A stretch of 64,000 bases of DNA. Source: Bacteroidota bacterium (GTDB lineage Bacteria > Bacteroidota > Bacteroidia > Flavobacteriales > Weeksellaceae). Below the pieces are notes generated by a model, which saw nothing but the letters and a program-made list of their open reading frames with translations, did not search any database and was not told where the DNA came from. The stretch covers positions 1-64,000 of the forward strand of contig JAFDZI010000017.1 in NCBI GenBank assembly GCA_018266955.1, written 5' to 3'. The position numbers and the translations under genes were made by a program. Of the stretch, positions 1 through 8,129 are shown in pieces (positions within the stretch are counted from its first letter, which is position 1; every line of letters begins with the position of its first letter).

Positions 1-44
1 AATAAAGTGTGAGTTTGCCCTGACGCTTAGTTTGAGTCTTAGAT

Positions 45-52
45 TAAATTTG
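45..52 (+). promoter_or_regulatory. Putative -7 box of the paa operon
   Basis: TAAATTTG matches the Bacteroidota -7 consensus TAnnTTTG. Transcription would start near base 59, so the ATG at 59 would have no leader. This favours the ATG at 95 as the paaE start. No TTG lies at the ideal 19-base spacing (nearest upstream 15-17, spacing 27), so the call is moderate. Confidence 0.4.
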
Positions 53-94
53 TAAAAAATGTTTATATTTGTTGAAAACAGATTAATAATAACA

Positions 95-1183
95 ATGCAT
101 CATTTTCAATCTTTAAAAGTAAATAAAGTAATAAAAGAAACCAACGATTCTGTCCATATTTCTTTAGAAATTCCTGAGTCGTTGCGACATGAGTTTCAAT
201 TTCAACAAGGTCAGTATTTGAATGTTCGTTTTGACATGAATGGGGAAGATTTGCGCCGTTCTTATTCTATTGTGAATGCCCCCAGCGAAGGAAATTCTGA
301 ATTGGAAATTTTAGTAAAAAGAATGGAAAATGGAGTGGTTTCATCCTTTCTTAATCAAAAATTAAAAGAAGGAGATTACATAGAAGTGTTGGCGCCACAA
401 GGACATTTCTATACCAATTTTCATCCATCCAACCAGAAAACCTATGTAGGATTGGCCGCCGGAAGTGGTATTTCACCGGTGTTGTCGAATCTTAAAGAAG
501 CTCTATATCAAGAACCGAAAAGTATAGCCTTTTTATTTTTTAGTAATAAAAGAACTCAAGATATTATATTTAAAAAACAAATAGATGAATTAGTCCATCG
601 TTTCGAAGGACGGTTGAAAGTAGTTTATTTACTGTCCAGAGAAAAACATGAAGAGAATGATCTTTTTGAAGGAAGAATTAGTAATGATAAAATTGATGCT
701 TTGTTGAATTGCTTTACCGAAATTCCTGTAACGGAAGCCACCTATTTTATCTGTGGCCCTTCCGAAATGATTAAAAAATCTTCAGAGTTTTTGAAAAAAG
801 AAAAAAAAGTTCCTTCATTGCAAGTGTTGTATGAATATTATGCGGCACCAGACGATGAAGAAAACGCTGAAAAAAGCGAAGAATTTAAAAAAATACCCAA
901 TATAGAAAGCTTCGTTACCTTAATAATAGACGACGATGAATATTCCATTCACCTCAATTCTAAAAAAGAAAGTATTTTGGACAAAGCATTAAAAGAAAAT
1001 TTGCCGGTTCCTTTTGCTTGTAAAGGTGGAGTATGTTGTACTTGTAAGGCACAAGTGATGGAAGGTGAGGTTTTTATGGAGAAAAACTTTGCCCTTACTG
1101 AAGAGGAGGTGGAAAGAGGCTTGGTACTTACTTGCCAATGTCATCCAACCACCAATGTGGTGATGCTTTCTTATGATGTGTAA
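95..1183 (+). CDS. paaE: Phenylacetyl-CoA epoxidase reductase subunit PaaE
   Basis: PaaE passes electrons from NAD(P)H through FAD and a plant-type [2Fe-2S] cluster to the PaaA di-iron centre, which epoxidises phenylacetyl-CoA in the cytoplasm. Seen, numbering from the ATG at 95 (362 residues): FAD-binding R-x-Y-S at about 55-58, a GSGISP nucleotide-binding loop near 120, and a C-terminal ferredoxin domain with a C-x4-CC-x-C cluster (ACKGGVCCTC) and a late LTCQC cysteine. Length and domain order fit PaaE. An upstream in-frame ATG at 59 would add 12 residues, but it lies at the predicted transcription start and reads unlike the family N terminus. First gene of the block; unusually for proteobacterial clusters, it comes before paaA here. 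Confidence 0.93.
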   Translation: MHHFQSLKVNKVIKETNDSVHISLEIPESLRHEFQFQQGQYLNVRFDMNGEDLRRSYSIVNAPSEGNSELEILVKRMENGVVSSFLNQKLKEGDYIEVLAPQGHFYTNFHPSNQKTYVGLAAGSGISPVLSNLKEALYQEPKSIAFLFFSNKRTQDIIFKKQIDELVHRFEGRLKVVYLLSREKHEENDLFEGRISNDKIDALLNCFTEIPVTEATYFICGPSEMIKKSSEFLKKEKKVPSLQVLYEYYAAPDDEENAEKSEEFKKIPNIESFVTLIIDDDEYSIHLNSKKESILDKALKENLPVPFACKGGVCCTCKAQVMEGEVFMEKNFALTEEEVERGLVLTCQCHPTTNVVMLSYDV

Positions 1184-1216
1184 AAATTAGTTAGATAAAC
1201 TTAAAAACCGAATACA

Positions 1217-1456
1217 ATGACTCAGTGGAAATTTGCATCAGTAATCGAAAACGATAAAGAATTCAAAATTCAAGGGACGAATATTTGGAATCATTATTGG
1301 CATTGCTGCAACAGAAAAGTAGAGGTGATAGAACCTTCTGAAGGACAATCGTATTTTTTTAAAGAATATGAAATAAAAGACGGTGATAAGTCTATTTCAT
1401 TTGTCGCCGGTGAATTTAGCAATGGTAAAATGGGACTTTTTTTAAAAGTAGATTAA
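1217..1456 (+). CDS. Small conserved-looking protein between paaE and paaA
   Basis: A 79-residue cytoplasmic protein with no signal peptide or membrane segment. I do not recognise the family. It is rich in aromatic and charged residues (WNHYWHCCN near residues 24-32, with a Cys pair that could bind metal or form a disulfide). It lies 33 bases after paaE and 45 before paaA, same strand, so it is probably co-transcribed with the epoxidase genes. Position suggests a role with the PaaABCE complex, but nothing in the sequence shows one. Confidence 0.7.
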   Translation: MTQWKFASVIENDKEFKIQGTNIWNHYWHCCNRKVEVIEPSEGQSYFFKEYEIKDGDKSISFVAGEFSNGKMGLFLKVD

Positions 1457-1501
1457 CCAATTATCATTAGTACATAGTAATATTTAAATATAGAAACCTT
1501 A

Positions 1502-2446
1502 ATGGATTTACAAAAATTTTTAAATTATGTTCAGGCAGAAAATAAAGTAGAACCCAAGGATGTAATGCCCGAAGACTACAGGAAATTATTGGTTCGCCAA
1601 ATTTCTCAACATGCCCATTCCGAAGTAGTTGGAATGTTACCCGAAGCCAACTGGATTTCCAGGGCGCCTTCTTTGAGGAGGAAAATGGCTCTTTTGGCCA
1701 AAATTCAAGATGAAGCTGGACATGGTCTTTATCTTTATGCAGCTACAGAAACTCTTAATGACGGCACGATAAACGCAGATAGAGATACTACCTACAACGA
1801 TATGCTTGCAGGAAAAGCAAAATATTCTTCCATTTTTAATTATCCTGCTCTTTCTTGGGCAGACATTGGTGCCATAGGCTGGTTGGTAGATGGGGCAGCA
1901 ATTATGAATCAAGTCATGCTGATGGGGAATTCTTATGGACCTTATTCCCGAGCCATGGTGAGGATTTGTAAGGAAGAAAGTTTCCATCAAAGACAAGGAT
2001 ATGAAATTTTGATGACGCTGTGTCGAGGTACGAAAGAACAAAAACAACTGGCTCAGGAAGCATTGAACCGTTTTTGGTGGGCAGCACTCATGATGTTTGG
2101 CCCCAATGACGAGGCTTCTCCAAACTCTCAAAAATCCATGAATTATCGTGTGAAAAGAGAAAGTAACGACGCTCTTCGTCAGCGTTTTGTAGATGTTACC
2201 GTGCCTCAAGCTGAATTTTTGGGATTAACAATTCCAGATAAAAGTTTAAAATTGAATACAGAAACAGGGCATTATGAGTTTTCCGAATTGCCTTGGGACG
2301 AATTTCACGAGGTGTTGAAAGGAAATGGACCTTGCAATAAAAAGAGATTGGAAACCAAAAGAAAAGCACAAAAAGAAAATGCTTGGGTAAAAGAAGCAGC
2401 CATTGCTTTCGCCAAAAAACAAAACGAAAAATTAGTTGAAAATTAA
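1502..2446 (+). CDS. paaA: Phenylacetyl-CoA epoxidase catalytic subunit PaaA
   Basis: Catalytic subunit of the ring-1,2-epoxidase, a ferritin-like di-iron protein acting on phenylacetyl-CoA. Seen: two E-x-x-H iron-ligand motifs, EAGH at residues 71-74 and ESFH at 159-162, plus a Glu at 41 in a helix (HSEVVG) where the family places another ligand. Its 314 residues match the family (about 310). The start ATG lies 45 bases after the small ORF, with no competing upstream start. paaB follows 14 bases after the stop, as expected for subunits made together. Confidence 0.97.
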   Translation: MDLQKFLNYVQAENKVEPKDVMPEDYRKLLVRQISQHAHSEVVGMLPEANWISRAPSLRRKMALLAKIQDEAGHGLYLYAATETLNDGTINADRDTTYNDMLAGKAKYSSIFNYPALSWADIGAIGWLVDGAAIMNQVMLMGNSYGPYSRAMVRICKEESFHQRQGYEILMTLCRGTKEQKQLAQEALNRFWWAALMMFGPNDEASPNSQKSMNYRVKRESNDALRQRFVDVTVPQAEFLGLTIPDKSLKLNTETGHYEFSELPWDEFHEVLKGNGPCNKKRLETKRKAQKENAWVKEAAIAFAKKQNEKLVEN

Positions 2447-2460
2447 TACAGATTAAGAGA

Positions 2461-2742
2461 ATGAGTAACTTAGATATTTGGGAAGTTTTTATACAAACCA
2501 AACCGGGATTGTCCCACAAACACGCGGGTACCGTACAAGGTGCCACTGCAGAAATGGCTTTGCAAAATGCAAGAGATGTATATACCAGACGAATGGAAGG
2601 GACTTCCATTTGGGTGGTTCCGTCTAAATATATCGTCACCAGTGAAGGAGTGGATAAAGAAGCATTTTTTGATCCCGCGGATGATAAACTCTACCGACAT
2701 CCTACTTTTTACCAAATCCCGAACGATGTAAAAAATATGTAA
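2461..2742 (+). CDS. paaB: Phenylacetyl-CoA epoxidase subunit PaaB
   Basis: Small non-catalytic subunit bridging PaaAC heterodimers of the epoxidase. Seen: 93 residues, the family length, with the characteristic opening in which a short strand (WEVFIQTKPG) is followed by a His-rich turn (SHKHAG) and a helix, then an Arg-containing segment (YTRRMEG) and the VPS motif. Lies 14 bases after paaA and 10 before paaC. The overlapping frame at 2540-2731 is a shadow. Confidence 0.95.
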   Translation: MSNLDIWEVFIQTKPGLSHKHAGTVQGATAEMALQNARDVYTRRMEGTSIWVVPSKYIVTSEGVDKEAFFDPADDKLYRHPTFYQIPNDVKNM

Positions 2743-2752
2743 TCACTGACCA

Positions 2753-3493
2753 ATGAAAAACTATATACTAAAACTTGCCGACGATTCTCTTATTTTAGGG
2801 CAAAGATTGGCAGAATGGTGCGGTAAAGGTCCGTATCTGGAAGAAGATATTGCCCTGATAAATATTGCCCTAGATCAGTTAGGGCAAGCAAATAATTTCT
2901 ACAACTTGGCGGTTAAATTGTTTAACGATGGCCGTTCTGTAGATGATTTCGCAATGAAAAGACTAGAAAAAGAATACCTAAATGCTCAATTGGTGGAATT
3001 GCCTAATGGCGATTATGCCCAAACCATATTGAAAGCGTATTTTTTCTCCACATATCAGAGAATTTTGTATTCATACCTTAGCAATTCTTTGGATGAAGAT
3101 CTGAAAGCCATTGCGATAAAATCTTTAAAAGAAGTAAAATACCATTACACCCATACCGAAACATGGATGAGGATTTTCTCGGATGGAACGGATGAAAGTA
3201 AATCCAGACTTTTGGATGCCATACAGACCGTTTGGGAATATACCGGCGGATTGTTTGATGAAACAGATGACGAAGCAGAGGCTACCCAATTTGGGTTAAT
3301 TCCTAGTTCTGAGCAAATTTACCATGATTGGAAAAAACAAATTGAAGAAGATTTCACAAGATTTGGTTTAGACATTCCACAAGATCCTTTCATGCAAAAA
3401 GGAAGTAGAAAAGGAATTCATACCGAGTATTTCGGATATATTTTGTGTGAGCTACAATACATGCAAAGGACATATCCAGACTGTGTTTGGTAA
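2753..3493 (+). CDS. paaC: Phenylacetyl-CoA epoxidase structural subunit PaaC
   Basis: PaaC is a ferritin-like homologue of PaaA that lacks a working iron site and stabilises it in the AC heterodimer. Seen: 246 residues, all-helical appearance, the family pattern LADDSLILGQRLAEWCGKGP at residues 7-26 and a second pattern (DIALINIALDQLGQA) near 31-45. The HYTHTETWM segment near 127 resembles an incomplete ligand motif. It is followed by a hairpin at 3501-3530 that could reduce readthrough into paaD. Confidence 0.95.
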   Translation: MKNYILKLADDSLILGQRLAEWCGKGPYLEEDIALINIALDQLGQANNFYNLAVKLFNDGRSVDDFAMKRLEKEYLNAQLVELPNGDYAQTILKAYFFSTYQRILYSYLSNSLDEDLKAIAIKSLKEVKYHYTHTETWMRIFSDGTDESKSRLLDAIQTVWEYTGGLFDETDDEAEATQFGLIPSSEQIYHDWKKQIEEDFTRFGLDIPQDPFMQKGSRKGIHTEYFGYILCELQYMQRTYPDCVW

Positions 3494-3500
3494 TAATCTT

Positions 3501-3530
3501 AGGTTGAACACAAGTTCAACCTAATTTTTT
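3501..3530 (+). terminator. Hairpin plus T-run between paaC and paaD
   Basis: Perfect 9-base arms AGGTTGAAC (3501-3509) and GTTCAACCT (3514-3522) around a 4-base loop, followed by TTTTTT at 3525-3530. This looks like an intrinsic terminator inside the paa block. It may attenuate rather than end transcription, since paaD and paaG continue in the same direction. Confidence 0.55.
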
Positions 3531-3583
3531 AACCTCAACCTTAATCTTAATCTCAACCTCAATCTCAACCTTAACCTTAGCCT
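3531..3583. repeat. CTCAACCTTAA-type low-complexity tract
   Basis: A spacer built almost entirely of degenerate hexamers of the form aacCTC/aacCTT/aatCTT, pyrimidine plus A only, with no G until 3576. It sits between the hairpin and the paaD start. It has no coding potential; a slippage-derived spacer is the simplest reading. Confidence 0.6.
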
Positions 3584-3586
3584 CAA

Positions 3587-4051
3587 ATGTCAAATTATTT
3601 TGAATTATTAAAAACCATTCCCGATCCCGAAATTCCCGTAATCGACATTGTTGAACTTGGGATAGTAAGAGGAGTAAATATTTTAGAAAATGGAGTAGTA
3701 GAAGTGGTTATTACTCCTACTTATTCTGCTTGTCCTGCCATGTTTAACATAGAAGAAGATATAGTTTCGCTCTTCAATAAAAATAAAATTCCAGTAAAAG
3801 TAACCACCCAAATGTTCCCGGTTTGGACTACAGAATGGCTGACTGAAGAAGCTAGAGAAAAACTTAGAAACTACGGAATAGTACCACCGGAAAAAGGACA
3901 TGATGAAAATCATTTAAAGGTGCCCATTCGTTGCCCAAGGTGTAATTCTACTCATACAAGGATGATTAGTCGCTTCGGTTCCACTTTATGCAAAGCTTCT
4001 TACCAGTGCAATGACTGTTTGGAGCCTTTTGATTATTTTAAATGTCATTAA
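3587..4051 (+). CDS. paaD: Phenylacetate pathway Fe-S assembly-like protein PaaD
   Basis: PaaD belongs to the MIP18/SufT-like (DUF59) family and is thought to mature the metal centre or cluster of the epoxidase. Seen: N-terminal DUF59 domain with the signature IPDPEIPVIDIVELGIV at residues 11-27 and the conserved Cys in YSACPAM (48), then a C-terminal zinc-ribbon-like region from residue 117 on with CPRC, an isolated C near 136, CNDC and a terminal C. 154 residues fits PaaD rather than stand-alone SufT (about 105), because of that Cys-rich tail. Confidence 0.93.
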   Translation: MSNYFELLKTIPDPEIPVIDIVELGIVRGVNILENGVVEVVITPTYSACPAMFNIEEDIVSLFNKNKIPVKVTTQMFPVWTTEWLTEEAREKLRNYGIVPPEKGHDENHLKVPIRCPRCNSTHTRMISRFGSTLCKASYQCNDCLEPFDYFKCH

Positions 4052-4089
4052 TAATGCTTAACTTTATAGAAAATTAAAACCTTATCACT

Positions 4090-4893
4090 ATGTATGTATA
4101 TTCCCAATTTGATGTTGAATCTCATTTTCAAGGTCGATTAAAAATCGCTTATCTTAACCAACCCGAAACTTTAAATGCACTGAACAAAGCTCTTTTGTCC
4201 GAACTAAGAGAGTTTGTTGAATTTTATGACAAAGACCCAGATACCCGATGTATTGTGATTTCGGGTAAAGGAAAAGCATTTTGTTCTGGGCAAATGCTGG
4301 ATGAACAACTACTGAATCCTGATGTGAATATTTCTAGAGAAGTACAAAAAATTGTTGTGGACTATTATAACCCATTGGTGAATGCCATCAATTACTCAAG
4401 CAAACCTGTAATTTCTTTGGTGAATGGTTTGGCGGTAGGCGCGGGAGCTGTTTTGGCACTTATTTGTGATTTTTCTGTAGCTTCTGCTTCCGCATATTTC
4501 TCTTTAGGTTTTTCTAATATAGGTCTTATTCCCGATACTGGAGGTACTTATTATTTACCTAAAATAATGAATAGGCAAATGGCGCATTACTTGGCGTACA
4601 CCGGTAAAAAACTCTCTGCCGATGAAGCAAAACATCTGGGATATATTGCCGATGTCTTTTCTGATGAAGAATTTACACAAAAATCCATGGAAATGTTGGA
4701 AGGAATTGTCAATATGCCAACCAAAGCTCTGGGACTAACCAAAAAAGCCTTCAGAAAATCCTACCGTTATAGTTTGAAAGAACAACTCGATTTGGAAAGT
4801 GTTTACCAAGCCGAAGCTGCTAGAACCGAAGATTTTAAAGAAGGAATCGATGCTTTTTTGGAAAAAAGAAAGCCCATTTTTAAAGGAAAATAA
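4090..4893 (+). CDS. paaG: Epoxyphenylacetyl-CoA isomerase PaaG
   Basis: Crotonase-fold enzyme converting 1,2-epoxyphenylacetyl-CoA to the oxepin-CoA. Seen: 267 residues, oxyanion-hole segment GKGKAFCSGQ near 58-67, the second glycine-rich segment GLAVGAGAV near 115-123, and the acidic loop NIGLIPDTGGT near 141-151, which matches the PaaG subgroup (IGLxPDxGGT) better than general enoyl-CoA hydratases. Follows paaD by 38 bases and is closed by the strong terminator at 4940. Confidence 0.92.
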   Translation: MYVYSQFDVESHFQGRLKIAYLNQPETLNALNKALLSELREFVEFYDKDPDTRCIVISGKGKAFCSGQMLDEQLLNPDVNISREVQKIVVDYYNPLVNAINYSSKPVISLVNGLAVGAGAVLALICDFSVASASAYFSLGFSNIGLIPDTGGTYYLPKIMNRQMAHYLAYTGKKLSADEAKHLGYIADVFSDEEFTQKSMEMLEGIVNMPTKALGLTKKAFRKSYRYSLKEQLDLESVYQAEAARTEDFKEGIDAFLEKRKPIFKGK

Positions 4894-4939
4894 GATTGTA
4901 AATTCTCAAAACAAATGTTAATCTATTGATTGTAAATTA

Positions 4940-4966
4940 AATCCCGACGCTGTTCGGGATTTTTTT
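4940..4966 (+). terminator. Rho-independent terminator after paaG
   Basis: Perfect 8-base arms AATCCCGA (4940-4947) and TCGGGATT (4954-4961), 6-base loop, then a continuous T-run through 4966. Ends the paaE-paaG transcript and makes paaH a separate unit. Confidence 0.85.
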
Positions 4967-5005
4967 ATTGTATTGTTCATCACTTTTCCTTATGGTCTTT
5001 TTTTG

Positions 5006-5013
5006 TATCTTTA
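5006..5013 (+). promoter_or_regulatory. Possible -7 box for paaH
   Basis: TATCTTTA differs from TAnnTTTG only at the last base and lies 37 bases before the GTG start, just behind the paaG terminator, where a new promoter is needed. No TTG is found at the proper distance. Confidence 0.3.
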
Positions 5014-5050
5014 AAAGCTAAAAAATCAAACCCTTATTTATTTAAAAAAA

Positions 5051-6202
5051 GTGAAAACAGAATTTAAAACCATAGGAATTATCGGTTCCGGCACCATGGG
5101 AATTGGAATAGCGCAAGTAGCGGCAACCCAAGGTTTGCAAGTGTGTCTTTTTGATGTGAATGCCGTACAAACCGAAAAAGCCATTCTTAATTTAGAAAAA
5201 ACCCTTCAAAAACTGGCTCAGAAAGAAAAAATATCCTTCGAAGAAGCCGAAAATATTCTGAACAGAATTCAAGTGTGTACCCAACTTCAAGGTTTTAAGG
5301 ATTGTGATTTGGTCATCGAAGCAATCATCGAAAACAAGGATATAAAAACCAAAGTTTTTCAAGAATTGGAAACCATTGTAACTGAAGATTGTATTCTGGC
5401 CTCCAATACATCATCTATTTCTATTACATCATTATCCGCAGGTTTAAAATTACCACAAAGATTTATTGGTATTCATTTTTTCAATCCAGCTCCACTCATG
5501 CCTTTGGTGGAGGTTATTCCTGGACTTTTAACCGAGAAAACTTTAGCCCAAGAAGTATATGCTTTAATGAAATCTTGGAAAAAAACACCCGTTATAGCCA
5601 AAGACATTCCTGGTTTTATCGTCAATAGAATTGCCCGACCTTATTATGGTGAAGCGCTGAGGTTGGTTGAAGAAAATATCGCGACACCAGAACAAATAGA
5701 CGATGCCATGCGTACTTTGGGAGGTTTCAGAATGGGGCCTTTCGAATTGATGGACTTAATAGGCGTTGATGTTAATTTTTCGGTCACCAAAACCGTTTAT
5801 GCAGACTATTTTTACGATCCTAAATACAAGCCATCTTTGTTGCAACAACGCATGAGCGAGGCACAACTTCACGGGAGAAAAACTGGAAGAGGTTTTTATG
5901 ATTATTCGGAAAATGCACAAAATCCAAACCCTGAGAAAGATGAAGCGTTGTATCATCAAATCTTTATGCGCATCATTTCTATGCTCATCAATGAAGCAGT
6001 TGAAGCCAAAAGATTAAAAATAGCTACCGACGAAGATTTGGAATTGGCCATGCAAAAAGGCGTGAATTACCCTAAAGGTTTATTGGCTTGGGGAAAAGAA
6101 ATCGGTTACAAAAAAATCTCCGAAACCCTGCAAAATCTTTATGAAGAATATCAGGAAGAAAGGTATAGACAAAGCCCGTTGCTACGCAAAATGGTTTTTT
6201 AA
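5051..6202 (+). CDS. paaH: 3-hydroxyacyl-CoA dehydrogenase (PaaH-type)
   Basis: Oxidises 3-hydroxyadipyl-CoA to 3-oxoadipyl-CoA with NAD+ late in phenylacetate breakdown. Seen: Rossmann loop GSGTMGIGIA at residues 12-21, catalytic-region IHFFNPAPLMPLVEV, PGFIVNRI near 186, then a helical C-terminal domain with GPFELMDLIG, and a second, shorter C-terminal repeat (MLINEAVEAKR). At 383 residues it is shorter than E. coli PaaH (about 475). The start is GTG, because the conserved N terminus begins there and no ATG is in frame nearby. Its substrate is inferred from the cluster. Confidence 0.88.
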   Translation: MKTEFKTIGIIGSGTMGIGIAQVAATQGLQVCLFDVNAVQTEKAILNLEKTLQKLAQKEKISFEEAENILNRIQVCTQLQGFKDCDLVIEAIIENKDIKTKVFQELETIVTEDCILASNTSSISITSLSAGLKLPQRFIGIHFFNPAPLMPLVEVIPGLLTEKTLAQEVYALMKSWKKTPVIAKDIPGFIVNRIARPYYGEALRLVEENIATPEQIDDAMRTLGGFRMGPFELMDLIGVDVNFSVTKTVYADYFYDPKYKPSLLQQRMSEAQLHGRKTGRGFYDYSENAQNPNPEKDEALYHQIFMRIISMLINEAVEAKRLKIATDEDLELAMQKGVNYPKGLLAWGKEIGYKKISETLQNLYEEYQEERYRQSPLLRKMVF

Positions 6203-6214
6203 TACATTTTTACG

Positions 6215-6249
6215 AAAAAACCTAACGGGTTTCTAATCCTGTTAGGTTT
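6215..6249. terminator. Bidirectional terminator between paaH and the convergent gene
   Basis: 12-pair stem: AAACCTAAC (6218-6226) with GTTAGGTTT (6241-6249), extended by GGG/CCT. An A-run at 6215-6220 gives a T-run on the minus transcript, and TTTAAATTAA follows on the plus side. It sits between two converging stops (6202 and 6266). Confidence 0.75.
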
Positions 6250-6265
6250 AAATTAACTTATTTTT

Positions 6266-6886
6266 TTATTTAACATCAATTTGAGTATTGTTGTCAAACG
6301 AATCATAATAAATATCGTCAATACTCTTTAATTCTTGCCCGTCCATTGTTAAGATTATAAAATCAATATTGTATTCTTTTTTAATTCTTTTAAGTGTATC
6401 GACATATTGTTTAGAGAAAACACCCATATTTTTTGAATATAACATTACCGAAACAATCTGGTCTTTTGGAAAAACAAAAGTATTTTTTGATTTTAAATTT
6501 TTCAAAACCACAGAATTGTAATCTATATTAGGATCCTCTTTCAAGTTATATTCGATTACATTTTTTGTTATGTCATCTACTCCACAAGAAGAATTTAAAT
6601 TTTTTACATTTGGATTATGAGGAAGTTGAAGATTGTCTATTGTTGTAGTTTTTCTCCCTTTCACAAAAGTTATAATAGACGGTTGTAATTTCTTAAGGAA
6701 ATCTGAATCCGATTTAGTAGATACATAATAAATTTCATTTCCAGAAATTTTAGATAATTTAGAAACCTCAGCCAAATAATTAGAAACCTTACTGGAATTT
6801 TCAGTACTCTTATTATTTTGACCTTTTATTGTAGAATAATTTATTAAACAAAATAATGAAAATAACACGATAACTTTTGTCCTCAT
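6266..6886 (-). CDS. Exported protein of unknown function
   Basis: 206 residues with a Sec signal peptide (MRTKVIVLFSLFCLINYSTIKGQ, cleavage after about residue 22), so exported to the periplasm or surface. The mature part has no motif I recognise. It holds a single Cys near residue 100 and a lysine-rich, mostly alpha/beta pattern. It follows a second unknown gene whose stop overlaps its ATG by 4 bases, so the two form a unit. Both are transcribed against the paa genes and look like an insertion into the cluster. Confidence 0.7.
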   Translation of the reverse strand: MRTKVIVLFSLFCLINYSTIKGQNNKSTENSSKVSNYLAEVSKLSKISGNEIYYVSTKSDSDFLKKLQPSIITFVKGRKTTTIDNLQLPHNPNVKNLNSSCGVDDITKNVIEYNLKEDPNIDYNSVVLKNLKSKNTFVFPKDQIVSVMLYSKNMGVFSKQYVDTLKRIKKEYNIDFIILTMDGQELKSIDDIYYDSFDNNTQIDVK

Positions 6887-7335
6887 TTAGTTTGAATTTT
6901 TATGTTGTAATTGTATTGTCCATCGTTGTTTTCTTCTCTCCGGTACTCTCCTTCAATAAAAGTAACATCTCCATATTCTTTATCTTCCAATACCAAAAAA
7001 TTTTCTAAGTCTTTTTCCGAATGATATGATGACCTTGATATTTCATCAGGGAAATGAATAAGCATATTGTTTCTGTCATCTAAATCAATAGCACCCCAAC
7101 CTCCAATTTTCCCAGTTTCGGTATTGTAAAAAGTAGTAGGTTTTTCTATAGTTCCATCTTCAAGTCCAAAAGTTATGGTTATTTTGAAACAAAAACCTAA
7201 ACCCCTATCGCAATCTAGACTTCCCTGTTTAGGAACTCTTAAAAATTCAATCGAAAGATGAATTGGAAAAAATCTAAGATTCTCTGTACTGTTTGTTTTC
7301 ACAAAAATACATTTAAATAAATAATAAAATTTCAT
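6883..7335 (-). CDS. Protein of unknown function, operon partner of the exported protein
   Basis: About 150 residues from the ATG at 7335; an upstream start at 7368 would add 11 residues. The N terminus (KFYYLFKCIFVK) is hydrophobic but short, so membrane insertion or export is uncertain. The mature region is beta-rich with GKIGGWGAIDLDDRNNMLIHFP near residues 78-99, like small beta-sandwich proteins of Bacteroidota. I do not recognise the family. It overlaps the next gene by 4 bases (ATGA), indicating coupled translation. Confidence 0.6.
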   Translation of the reverse strand: MKFYYLFKCIFVKTNSTENLRFFPIHLSIEFLRVPKQGSLDCDRGLGFCFKITITFGLEDGTIEKPTTFYNTETGKIGGWGAIDLDDRNNMLIHFPDEISRSSYHSEKDLENFLVLEDKEYGDVTFIEGEYRREENNDGQYNYNIKIQTK

Positions 7336-7403
7336 AACTAATTTAAAAAAAATATTATTAAATAACAAAAATTTTATTGGTCTAAATCCAGCAATAAATT
7401 TTG

Positions 7404-7411
7404 TATTTTTG
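7404..7411 (+). promoter_or_regulatory. Putative -7 box for paaI-paaZ
   Basis: TATTTTTG matches TAnnTTTG. A TTG lies at 7377-7379, 24 bases upstream (long but tolerated). Transcription would start near 7418, leaving a leader of about 130 bases before paaI. The box lies between the divergent gene start at 7335 and paaI. Confidence 0.4.
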
Positions 7412-7547
7412 AACCGATTTAAGGAATAATGTTTCTAATAAACATTGTATTTTATTAACAATTTAACAAGACAGACCTTATGGTAATGATGGTTTCTAAC
7501 TTTTTTTAAAACCAATTAAATGAACACATTACCTCGTATAAATTAAA

Positions 7548-7964
7548 ATGATGACCCCACTACAAACCGCAGAATACATGCTCAATCAGGATTTTTTCTC
7601 CCAATGGATGGGTGTGAAAATCATAGAAATAAAAGAAAAATATTGCCTTTTGGAAATGCCCATCAAAACCGAAATGATTAATGGACTGAAAACCGTACAC
7701 GGAGGCGTTACCTTTGCATTTGCCGACACCGCTTTGGCTTTTTCCTCCAACAATACCGGCGAGGCTTCCGTGGCACTCAACTGTACCATTAATTTTGCCA
7801 AAGCCGTTCGGGAGGGCGATGTGTTACGAGCCGAAAGTATTCTGGTTTCCGACACCCGTAAGACCGGTATTTATGACATAAAAGTAACCAATCAAAACCA
7901 AGATTTGGTAGCCGCTTTTCGAGGTACAGTCTATAAAATCAACAAAAAAGTTACCGATCTATAA
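7548..7964 (+). CDS. paaI: Hydroxyphenylacetyl-CoA thioesterase PaaI
   Basis: Hot-dog fold thioesterase that releases CoA from dead-end aryl-CoA intermediates of the phenylacetate route. Seen: 138 residues, the PaaI signature NGLKTVHGG with Asn45, His51-Gly-Gly, and the acidic residue Asp60 in FAFADTALAF, which lies on the hot-dog helix where PaaI places its catalytic Asp. Two ATGs are adjacent at the start; either gives the same domain. It is followed by a perfect 15-base hairpin (8002-8034). Confidence 0.9.
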   Translation: MMTPLQTAEYMLNQDFFSQWMGVKIIEIKEKYCLLEMPIKTEMINGLKTVHGGVTFAFADTALAFSSNNTGEASVALNCTINFAKAVREGDVLRAESILVSDTRKTGIYDIKVTNQNQDLVAAFRGTVYKINKKVTDL

Positions 7965-8001
7965 ATTTATTTGGGCACCTTTTCCGCCCTCCGTTCCCAA
8001 T

Positions 8002-8034
8002 CTTTTTTCTAATCCTGCTAGGATTAGAAAAAAG
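8002..8034 (+). terminator. Perfect 15-base hairpin after paaI
   Basis: Arms CTTTTTTCTAATCCT (8002-8016) and AGGATTAGAAAAAAG (8020-8034) with a 3-base loop GCT. The symmetric T and A tracts could serve as a terminator in both directions, though on the plus strand the T-run is on the 5' arm rather than after the stem. It may reduce paaI-to-paaZ readthrough. Confidence 0.55.
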
Positions 8035-8129
8035 GATTTCCACTCAGGTCGGGGTGCAAGGCAGAGAAAGTACAAAGTTTCTAGATAAAAAATTTAAAAT
8101 ATAGAACCTACTATAAAATCAAAACGAAT

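Noticed and set aside
1637..2209. Minus-strand 190-codon frame over paaA
   Set aside because: Lies fully inside paaA, low-complexity Cys/Phe/His-rich translation, no RBS or homology pattern.
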